NCBI RefSeq assembly: GCF_008831285.2
Contig: NC_045139.1
Location: 27,188,808-27,252,807 of the forward strand
DNA: 64,000 nucleotides
Reading direction: 5' to 3'
Source: Nymphaea colorata
Lineage: Eukaryota; Streptophyta; Magnoliopsida; Nymphaeales; Nymphaeaceae
Below the pieces are notes generated by a model. It saw only the letters and a program-made list of their open reading frames with translations, was not told the DNA's origin and did not search any database. This document shows positions 15,031 to 24,858 of this stretch, one piece after another. Within the stretch, counting starts at the first letter, position 1, and every line of letters starts with the position of its first letter. The position numbers and the translations under genes are program-made.

Positions 15031-16459
15031 TTCTGATGGGCGCGCAGACAGAAATGGTCATGGCCCAGAAGACAGAAAGTGCGTCGAGTACCGTCAGCAG
15101 CAAATCTACTATTTTGCTTGAGTCCACGATAGGAAGTATGAATTCTGAATCCATGCATTGTGTTGCTAACAATCACCGTTAAAAATTCACACAGGTTGTT
15201 AGTTAAGTAGTTGGTTAGTCGCAACTAAGGAGATAAGCACAGAATTTATCCCATAAATTTGTGGTCCCTTACAAACTTTAGCTAATAAGAATAAAAAGGG
15301 AGATGAATTAAAAGGAGAAGCTCAGATGCACAGATTTACAGATAACAGATTTACATTTGACATCACATGCATTAAACAGGGTTCACTTATCTATATAAAA
15401 ATGTTTCTTCTAGGTAAAAACTTTCCAATCCAAAACACTGAATCAGAATACTAGTAGAAGCAGCTGCTGGTAACAAGTCAACCATACCTGTAAATCTGCT
15501 CCAAAAGTACAATCAATGCAATTTGATGATTTAAGACCATAGAGGACAAGCGTATAGTGACATCAGCACGTTTACGCAATTTTTCTCCATGGCCATAAGG
15601 GCCACCTATGCAGAAAACTAGTGTAGATGAACCCTGCAGAAGAAATAAACATAAAACTTATACAGACGATCATATCAACTAGATGACATTTTTGGTGACC
15701 AATTGTCTGACTTGCATGATGGAGAATAAGCTGAAAAACATATAATTCTGTACTATAAGCCATAAGGTATGGTGTCCAGATGAACAGTCAAAGTAGAGAA
15801 AATGCAGACAAAAGCTAACTACTAATTTCAGTTGGATTAGCTAGAAAAGTAACTCTGTCAGAAATATATAGACATCTCCTATCTAGAAAATTAGATCCCA
15901 ATAACTACCTTTTGCAACAAGCAAAACAGGTAAATATATAGCAATCAGGTCAACATTTTGAGCAGAGCATCATAAAAATTGAAAAAATGAATCACCCACC
16001 AGGCTGTGAATCCAGTGAATCAGCGGCCTCAGCAATTCAGCTAAATTGATTGTAAATCAGCAAAACAAATTATTATATTCATTTTCTGTAAAAATAAAAT
16101 ATGTATATATAATAACCTCACAATATTTAAAAAACAATAAAAAAATGAACAGCATGTGACATGTGGCCATTGGCACCTATGCATCGGCCAATGAATTGAA
16201 TCAGTTTGCCAGTAATTCGATTCAGATCCGCTAATTTAAGCCAGTTTCTATACCACAGATTCGGATGTCTTTCAATCTGCCGCATAAAAGTAATTTTATA
16301 ACTACTAGCTGTCATTCAGTTTTTGAAAAAGTACTTTCGAAGTAACAGCATGTGAATTATCCACTCAATTTAACTGGCTCAGAGTAGTCCTCATAAGTTC
16401 TTGTATTCCCTACCAACTCCTACATCATACTAGGTGTGTATGTGTGTGTGTGTGTACGT

Positions 16460-16490
<31 letters not shown>

Positions 16491-19192
16491 TACATAGTTT
16501 ATCTACTTCAATTTCTTTTTGCATTGTTGAATAGGCAGTAAATCCGTAAATGTAACCATAATTGCAGATGAGAAAATTTGAGCATATGGAAACAAAAGCT
16601 ATAGTATATAATTGTTGATATGTTAAATAAAGATTTTTTAGGAGATTTAGAAGACAACACGGATCAAGTGCCCACCCTGTTGGAAAGAAATGCATGACGG
16701 GAGACATAAGGCTTCCAAGTGATAGCAAAGGATGAAGGGAGGAGGCTACTTAAATCCTGCCACACAGGCCAACCAGGGTGCACGTTGATCATGTATGGGA
16801 CTCCTAAGTCCTATCATCTCTCACCCACTTCATATAGGCTAGAGGGTTCACGGTTCAACAGTCACTATGTTGGGCTTGCTTTAAGATTTACAAGAAGAAA
16901 TGTGACACATTAAGTATCTACTCTTTTCACTGAAAAAGTATTGCAAAACTACATACCGTATTTCCTGCCTCTCTCACCATCTCAGCCATTTGTTCAGATC
17001 CAATATCCAAACCATTCTCATCCAGCACAACTACCTGAATAAAGATAGAGAACACAAAAGGTCCAAAGGAAACCCAACATAGTCCTGTAGAAAAGCCACT
17101 AGTTGTACATTCATAGAACTACAAGAATCTTGTGCAACATATCATAAAATGGAAGGTTACAGCAATCACTCTCAAGTACTCTGAGGATTAACAAGGTTTC
17201 TTGTGAATATACCCAGTCATCAGATCTTATGTGGTGCATAATTTTTAAATCTTCCCCATCTATCTGGGCCTTCACATCACTGCTTAGAACAAAGTAGATT
17301 AGTTAAGTTCCCTGCAAAATGACCTGTGAAATTGAAAACAGCACTTACAACATGACAGGGACTTCTACCAGCTAAATTTGCAGAGGAAGTGCAAAGAGTT
17401 AGCATAATGAGAATAAACAAGGACCAATTGTTTGTACAACTTAAGGTTGTGTGGATGCTCAACAATGAAAAGAAATGTGTGCACACAAAACAATGATGTA
17501 CCACTTAAAATTTTTCCTCAGCTGCCAATTATTGGCTAAATCTGTTCAAGCATACCTAGTATGTTTAGGATTTGATTTTAATTGAATGTCATCAACACTG
17601 CAATAGGACTTGAGCTTCTCCATGTATTCTTCCACCAACAGCTGGGTACCCTTGGATCTTTTTTTTCCAATTGTAAATAAACGTACAGGAAGAGATTTCT
17701 GCCACATGATAGAATCAAAATGAATAAAATGGTCCCAAAATAATTTCAAGAAGACATAATTGACCAGATGCACCATCACATAGACAAGCATGTCAAAGGG
17801 GATAGACAGACATTATGTGCTGCTAATTTTTTGGCAAAGGGGCACATTGCAACAGAGACATGTTCCAATTAGTGAGAGGAACACTGCTTAAGGTATCCGG
17901 AGAAGCCCAATTGCCCATGCAACTGCATTAAGCATTCAGAAGCTAATGCTATTTCTGCATGTATTGAGCCTGTATGTACTCTTGACCAACATATTCAAAG
18001 AGGCAGGGGCTAGAAAGAATTCTGCTAACTTGATGTAAGCTTGGTGATGGATTCACACAGCAAGTTTGTCTTTTATGATGTAGAATTAAGATTATCTAGG
18101 AATTACAGGAAAATAATAAAAAATGTAAAGGAAGAAGAAAGTGACAGCAATAACTGGAAAAGTAAAGAAAATTAAAGGGAAAAGAAAAAATTGATAATTT
18201 ATTTAAAGCTGGGCCGAACTTTAAACTACCCAATATCTAATCTATTTAAAGATGACAATTTCCTATATGATAAAATTCTATTTTGATAAACATTCACAGA
18301 TGATAATTACTTTAAGTAATTATCCACTTATTTAATAAAAACAAAACCGTCCAAGCAAATAGAAATTCCCAATTGAACACAGTCATTAAACTAGATCCCG
18401 TATCTAGATACAAGCTAAAGATCCATAGAAACATAATTGGATTCAAATGGATCTCATGAGTCTCTGTCACATCATGTTTGTCTCCTGCATCATAACGCAA
18501 AAACATGAAGCAAGAAGCTGGTGTTAGGATCCCCCAAGAACTGGCAGCAGAAAATGGGAAGTAGAGAAAAGGTATTCTAAGCTCAGTGTAGCCAGGATGC
18601 GCATCCCCAACACATTATCTTGAAGACTTGAACAATGTCTATATTAGTGATCAAGCGCAGCAGGTGCCAGGTACAGCCAAATAAACAATTCTTACCTGCT
18701 TCCAATTTGCAATTCAAGCAACTTAAGCGGCTTATGATCCTTTAGCTAAGCACCAAAGACAAACAAAAACTTGGTTGGACATAATTAATGGTCAGTCATA
18801 GATTTAATTTCTTTACGACTCTTCCCGTTAATATAGATTTCTCCAGAAAACAATGAATGAAAATCATGCGTTGCAACATTAATAACAATAATTGTACTAT
18901 GCGTGACAGCGGCAGCAGTTATTTAAGCAGTAATTCTGTGACTATGAACCGACCAACTTCATTTGAAGAGCAAATAGATCAACACTCGATGAGAAACGCT
19001 TGCAGAAGCAAATTTAGACGTAAATGATGCCAGAACAGAACAGAGACGACTTAAGTAACCACTCAAAGCGACTAATAAAGACTCATTTCGTAACACCACA
19101 ACTTACAGGGAGAAAGAAGCGAACTGAAATTAAAGAAGAAGAAATTACCACAGACTGGTACGGTCGTGCTAATCTCGTCCCTGAAAAGAAAA

Positions 19193-19228
<36 letters not shown>

Positions 19229-19410
19229 AGAGTTTCTCTTAGTTCTTGCAACGTAAATACAAAATGAACTGAAGCGACTACAAGATTGAATTCTTAGTGA
19301 AGATGAAGGAAAACAAATAATCAGAAAAGAAGATTATGACCTAAATGAGGAGGAGAATGAGGGTTTTTCATGAGAGAGAGTCGAGAGTTGCCGCAGAGTG
19401 GGAAAGCCAT
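14366..19410 (-). CDS. RlmH-like SPOUT rRNA methyltransferase, organellar (7 exons)
   Basis: Exons, 5' to 3': 19410-19341, 19180-19149, 17698-17556, 17282-17213, 17034-16957, 15633-15488, 14405-14366. They sum to 579 nt (192 aa) and every phase fits; all introns are GT-AG. The protein matches the bacterial RlmH family, which N3-methylates pseudouridine 1915 in helix 69 of 23S rRNA using SAM. Landmarks are IGKKRSKGTQLLVEEY near the start of the conserved part, VKAQIDGED, VVVLDENG, the knot loop GGPYGHG with KLRKRAD after it, LLEQIYRAW, and the C-terminal KYHH (bacterial enzymes end in YHR or similar). About 34 residues (MAFPLCGNSRLSLMKNPHSP...) precede the conserved core and are rich in Ser/Arg/Leu, suggesting plastid or mitochondrial import. 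The conserved part, about 158 aa, is the usual RlmH length. The start was chosen because the other upstream ATG (19439) is out of frame. The first donor (GTCATA) is the weakest junction. Confidence 0.9.
14501..14611. repeat. (CA)n(TACA)n(TA)n microsatellite in intron 6
   Basis: Compound dinucleotide and tetranucleotide tract in the last intron of the RlmH-like gene. A second short (TA)n lies at 14999-15027 in the same intron. Confidence 0.97.
15985..16270. repeat. Dispersed repeat family B copy in intron 5
   Basis: The arms carry words such as GAATCAGCGG, GATTCAG and CCGCTAATTTAAG around an A/T-rich middle. Similar words and layout appear at 58425-58660 and 63435-63560. Probably a small non-autonomous element that landed in intron 5 of the RlmH-like gene. 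Exact ends are unknown. Confidence 0.4.
16434..16490. repeat. (TG)n(AG)n microsatellite in intron 5
   Basis: Compound tract of TG then AG dinucleotides inside intron 5 of the RlmH-like gene. Confidence 0.97.
17278..17288 (-). promoter_or_regulatory. Tandem NAGNAG splice acceptor, intron 3 of the RlmH-like gene
   Basis: The minus strand reads TTCTAAGCAGTGATG. Splicing after AAG (exon starting 17282) gives ...HTSSDVKAQ; splicing after CAG (17279) gives ...HTSDVKAQ. Both keep the frame, so two proteins of 192 and 191 residues are possible. Confidence 0.65.
19195..19232. repeat. (GA)n microsatellite in intron 1
   Basis: GA run just upstream of exon 2 of the RlmH-like gene. On the transcribed strand it is a CT tract about 15 bp from the acceptor, so it lengthens the polypyrimidine region of intron 1. 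Confidence 0.95.
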
Positions 19411-19700
19411 CCTTCAGTTCCGGAAAGCCGGGAAACCATGAAAAAGGCAGCTCGTACAGGGTGAGGCGGAGGAGATGTGTGCCTCACGAACTGAACTTTG
19501 GCGCGGTTGCCGCGGTCGGTAAGTCTTCCTAGAAGCAACAAATATCGATGTGAGCTATGACTCGGGTATTTTGGTCGATCTGTAGATAACAGTTGGGACA
19601 GGAAGAGGATCCGATTTTCTGAACTTGAATGCGAAGGCGCGAGTCTTTGCGCAGGGGCCGTTCGTAGTTGATTCTTGCGCAACGGCCGTGCCCAGTTGAT
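19411..19700 (-). promoter_or_regulatory. 5' leader/promoter region of the RlmH-like gene, with possible uORF
   Basis: This stretch is visibly richer in G+C than the surrounding sequence, as expected around a transcription start. A minus-strand open frame runs from 19682 to 19368 in another register. Its internal ATG at 19439 lies 29 bases upstream of the chosen start and overlaps it out of frame. If the transcript begins upstream of 19439, these would be upstream reading frames that lower translation. No TATA box was fixed. Confidence 0.4.
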
Positions 19701-20214
19701 TTGACATGAAAATGTGTAGAAACATGTTTATCTTATGAAGGCGTCCTTGTTGCTATTTTTCCCATGAAATTAGTCTCCAAGAACGAAGATATCTCAAAAT
19801 ACAGCGGTAGCTGGTGCTTAATATATTATTTTGTAATACTTTTAGTTTTTTTTCACAAGGAAACTGAAAAAGAAATGAATATTCAATTTGCAAGGCCCTC
19901 TAAATAGCAACTTTTTGTATAAAAGAATAAACAAATTTCTTTCTTAATCATTCAAGATGCATGGCTTGTTCATATGCTAAACCATTAGGTCATTAGCATG
20001 CTTCTGAATATAAAATTTCTGTTTGTGGTGTTTCTAGCATTTGAGGAATTATTAACAAAATTCAACAACATATATATATATATATATGGGCATTGATTTT
20101 TTGTCCTTATTTAACTTGAAAGCCTCAAACCCGCATTTCTCAATGAGGACTTAGCAGCAGCCAAGAATTTTTTCTGAGAGGCACTAATACATGGTATATA
20201 AAAAGTCTTGCAAA

Positions 20215-20460
20215 TTTTAAAAATAAAACGAATAGCTATAGTTATTGATAAAGTTAAAATTGTAGTCAAATAGCTATAGTTATGAACAGATTTACAATTG
20301 GCTTCAAAAAGAAGTAAATCAAAAAGTGCAGATATGAAGAAATTTACAATTGACCCTTCCAAAAAGCAAAGCAAATGAGTATAGATATGAACAAATTTAC
20401 AATTGACCTCTAAAAAGCAAATCAAAAAACTATAGTCATGAATAAAATTTAAAATTGGCT
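20215..20460. repeat. 52-54-bp tandem repeat beside the hAT relic
   Basis: About four imperfect copies of a unit containing ATGAACAAATTTACAATTGAC and AAAAAGCAAATCAAAAA. It lies directly downstream of the transposase 3' end and probably belongs to that element's non-coding tail. Confidence 0.8.
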
Positions 20461-22414
20461 CTCTCTACTTTTCATGTTCTGAAAATAGTGCATAATTGTT
20501 TCATTATTGATATCGTCAAATGTGTCCATCTCAATGTAAATAACCAAATATCATTGATCCATTCATCTCTCATTTTTATGAAGCCGAGTTTTGATAATGT
20601 TCATAGTTGAAATGTTCTTTTAACACTTGTTGTCACGGCTAGTAAAGTTAGTGCCAACTTAACCAATGGATACACTAAAGGAAACACTATATGTTCTTCA
20701 ATTGTTATAATCATTTTATAATGCTCAATCAAAGATTTTAAATTTGAAAATTCTTCAGTATTTTTCATGTCTTCAATATATACTTCCAATTGACTTTGAA
20801 GTTTATGTAGGTCTACTCCATGGAAGTCTATAGGGTAGAGCTCAGCAAGACGAATCAACTTATATTTATCAAAAGTATAAGAACAATTTTTTACTCAAAC
20901 ATGCTACTAAAAGAAGGTTGTCTACATTTGCCTCAACGAAAAGACTATTCAATTCTTGAAGTTGCATATCATTAGTAGTATAAAACACTTCTACACAATA
21001 ATGATGCAAACATATAATCATTTCTAATGCACATCTAGTCGTCCTTAAGGTCTATATGAGTTCTCCAAGTCATGCATTAAAACAACAAATTTATTTTACA
21101 ATATAGAGATATTATTCATAAAAGAGTCTCAACCATCATCTCTCAAATCTTGAAGGCATTCCTTTGATAAAACAACCAAAGTCATGGCATTCATAATATA
21201 TTATTCTTTTCATTAGAGTGCATATCAAAGTGTGTTAGTTATCCTTAGAACTCTATGCTAATACAAATTCAAAGTCTTGCAATGTATATGTCAATTCAAT
21301 TGCATCTTATTTTTCTTTTATTATATTTTCTGCAATAAAATCTAAGTCATAATCACGAAGGAAACATGTCAATTAAATTGACTATAGCATCATAATAATA
21401 ACTCCAACAAGTATCAACAGGTTGACTCATCTGTTGATTCAGTCCTCATCATGTTTTAAGTTCAATTAACTCAAGTGCTTTAGCGATTCTTATACATTAT
21501 GCTTTTCAAATAAGCTCAAGTCTCTTGCATGAAGTAGAGAACAAAGTTTGACAACCTTGACAATATTTCAAAATAGAATCCAGTTATTAGATGATTTTCA
21601 AATATAGCAACTAATGTTAATTGGAGTTGATGTGAAAAACAATTATGATGATATGCAAACTCATTTTTATTCAATATAAGAGTCTTTAATACATTAAAAA
21701 TTCATTTCATATTGTTTGCTTCATCATAACCCTATATACTCAAATTTGATATATTCAATCTATGCTTACAAAATGTTTCTTCAACAACTGCATTGAGTGA
21801 CATGGCACTTGTCTCAAGAACATGCACAAGAGCAAGAAAACATTTGACTACTTGACCTTTTTCATTAATAAATCCTAACACGAGCAATTTGTTCTTTGGT
21901 TGATAAATCTCCAAAATCATTAAGCAAAATAGAAAAAAAAAAAAACAAACCTCCAAGCTTCTTTATAATAGCATTTATAGTTTCCATAACACATGCCCTC
22001 ACAATATCGTTTTACATATGTAGCGATGTCAACTTGTAATTTTTGAAAGCATTTTTCAGTACAACTTTATCAATTTGACTATTGATCTTTATAGGGTATT
22101 TCATTATATTAATAATGTTTTTTTATTAAGAGAGTTGTCACTTTCATCATGCACTCAAATGTTAATCCTTATTTTAGCAAGAATCTTATCACATTAATAA
22201 TTGCGAGTTTGATATACATTTTTGGTTGATCATTTTGTCTCTAAAATATTATATTAATATGCTTTCTTTGTCACATCAAGTTTTCACACTTCATTTATGC
22301 TGCATTGTGATGACTATTAGAGCCTCCAACATGTATTTAAGTCTCTTCTTCTCTTTTCAATGATCAAATCCTTCAGACATAAATGCTTCTAGAATATATC
22401 TATTTGTATGTTCT
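20440..22414 (-). pseudogene. hAT transposase relic (TTF/zinc-finger-MYM1-like), C-terminal two thirds
   Basis: Reading the minus strand through many stops and shifts gives the classic plant hAT order: SEGFDHW, a GGSNS-like stretch, VIRFLL, an asparagine-altered LNDFGD (catalytic-Asp region, about 21.9 kb), FINEKGQVVKCFL, GYDEANNMK, a HQLQLTLVA block, and the dimerisation tail. The tail (20601-20858) reads LAELYPIDF ... LEVYIEDM ... VYPLVKLALTLLAVTTSV, then MHYFQNMK. These transposases cut and paste DNA in the nucleus. The gene was cut by the copia element at 22415; its N-terminus lies beyond 30055. It is dead. Confidence 0.85.
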
Positions 22415-22667
22415 TGAAAACAAAGAAGCACAAAGAAAGCTTAATGTGGTTCAGCCCTTGGTAAAGATGAAGAATTTTTTTCTCAACTCTCATATGCATG
22501 GTGAGAGTGTGAGCTGATTTATTAATTGGGAATTGCTACAATTCAGATCTACTAATTTATGATATTGATTAGTATGGCTGTTGTTATATTGTTTATGGTT
22601 TCTATCTTTACCCATTATTTTATGAAGCAACAAGTCCTCATGATTTGGTTTTGTATATATCTTAACA
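22415..22667 (-). repeat. Copia 3' LTR
   Basis: 253 bp, TGTTAAGATATATAC...TTTTCA on the minus strand, directly after the purine tract (22668-22680). Its end matches the other LTR (TGAAAA[A]CAAAGAAGCACAAAG on plus). Confidence 0.85.
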
Positions 22668-23779
22668 TGCCCCCACAAGCCAATACTTTTGTGAACTAGG
22701 TTGAGCTTGCCTCTGAGATCATGAAAGTTTGGTCCAGCCAATGCCTTAGTCAAAATATATGCAATTTGATCTTTAGATTTGATTAACTTAACTGTAATCC
22801 CCCCTTTGCCACTTTTTCCGTAACAAAATGGAAGTCAATTTGTATATGCTTGGCATGAGTATGGAACACTTGATTAGCAGCATGGTGGGTTGCGCCTAGA
22901 TTATCACATTTCAATATTAGAGCCTCTTGTGTAGGAACTTGGATATCTTTAAGAAAGTGTTGCAGTCATATTAGTTCAGTCGTAACTCTAGCCATGGTTT
23001 TTTACTCTACTTCAGTGCTAGAGCAAGCTATAGTATGTTGTTTGTCAGACCCCCATGATATAATATTTCTTCATAGTATGGTAATAGATTTGCTTGTGGA
23101 CCTCCTATTGTCTGGGCATCCAACCCAGTCTACATCAAAGTAGGCTGCAAGTTTCCAATGAGATGCCATTTTTGTGTGTAGTCCATGATGTCCAGTTTCT
23201 TAAACATAGCAAAGTATCTGCTTTACATGTGTCTAGTGAATATTTGTAAGTTCATGGAGGAATTGACAAGCTTTATTGGCAGAAAAACATATATTTGGAT
23301 GAGTTAGTGTCACATACTATAGAGACCCTACGATACTTCTATATATAGTCACATCTTTAAGTTTGTCTCATTCAAACTTAGACAGGGGCCTTTTGGGTGT
23401 TGTTGGCATAACCACCGCCTTGGCTTCTTCTATGTGAGCTTGTTTTAGGAGTTACTTGATGTATTTCTATTGTGACAAGAGAAATCTGGTTTCTTTGTGA
23501 CTAACATCAATTCCAAAAAAGCAATGAATCTCCCGAAGTCTTTGATTGAGAATTTGTTACCTATTCATTGATGAAGTTTTGCAATTCATGTGAAGGACTC
23601 CCTGTCACAATGAAATCTTCTATGTAGATAAGAATGTACACAATATATAATGCATGTGGATCTATATTGGATTTAGATCCTTCAAATTCCTTGAATATAT
23701 GGTATGTGCTCAAGTTTTCAAACTATGCCCATAGAGCTTGTTTGAGACCATATAGAGATTTTTAGTGCTGCTCTTATCT

Positions 23780-24004
23780 TCAAATCCTAGTGGTTGACTC
23801 ATATAAACTTCTCTCTTTTAAAGTCCAATGAGGAAATGAATTGTTGATGTCCAGTTGGTAAACTTTCCATCTTTGACTAGTCGCAATGGATAGAACAAGT
23901 TGAATCATTGCAGGTTTCACAATAGGACTGAAAGTATCAAAGTAGTCTATCCCTTCACATTGACTATATCCTTTAGCCACAAGACAAGCTTTGAACCGTT
24001 TCAA
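23780..24004 (-). pseudogene. Copia reverse transcriptase fragment
   Basis: Reads [26 protein letters not shown] and [13 protein letters not shown], the early fingers/palm motifs of copia RT. The rest of RT and RNase H follows towards 22680 in broken frames. The tail reads DQIAYILTKAL, then the RGKLNLV end at about 22680-22780. Confidence 0.85.
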
Positions 24005-24858
24005 AACCCATCTGCATGTCTCTTAATCTTGTAAATCCATTGACATCCTACTACATTGTAATGTGATTTACAATGAACCAAATCCCAAGTTTTGTTTCTA
24101 CAAAGAGCTTCTATCTTGCTTATCATAGCTTTGTTTCATTTGTCATATTTTATGGCTTCTTGCAAGTTTAGAAGTTCAGTATTTTTGTCAATTACTTTAG
24201 GTTCAGTTTTACTAAGATAGATAAAAAAAAAATTGTCCCTGAGTTCTATCCTGAGAGCATGTGAGCATAGGATGGTTTCTAGCATGCGTGTTTTTGGTCC
24301 TTAGAGTGTGGTTAGTTTTCGTTTATTTTTGAGAAGTGTTGTTTGGTTCAGTTGGATCTAGAGGTTCGGGTGCTTCAATATTAGGTTGTTGAGAGATAAA
24401 ACCGGTTGTTGTGATGGTTGAAGATTCACACAGATTGGGTAAGGGGATAAGTTGAGAATTTGTAGTTGGCTGAGTTTTGTGTTTAGCTAGCCATTGGATA
24501 ATTTCTTAGGCAGTAATGGGTGTTCTTGAACAAAAGTATAAAGGTTTTCTCATCAAATAGGGCATGTCTTGAGATAATGACCTACTTGTTCAAAGGATTG
24601 TAACATATATAACCTTTAAAACATTTGGGAAAGGCAAGGAATGCACAAGGATGAGATTTGGGAGAAAGTTTTGATTTGTTTTGGGGACTGATTAGTGCAT
24701 ACATAGTACATCCAAACACATTTATATTTTTAGGCGAGGCTTATAACCAAGAAAATTTTCATATGGGGTTAATTCTTGTGCACCAATAGGCAGCCTATTG
24801 ATGATATAAACAGCCATTGTAAAAGCATTTGTCCAAAAATTAGTTGCATACAAGCATG

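Noticed and set aside
19368-19682. 104-codon minus frame as a separate gene
   Set aside because: Overlaps exon 1 and the leader of the RlmH-like gene in another register; Ser/Arg-rich with no family; kept only as a possible upstream ORF.
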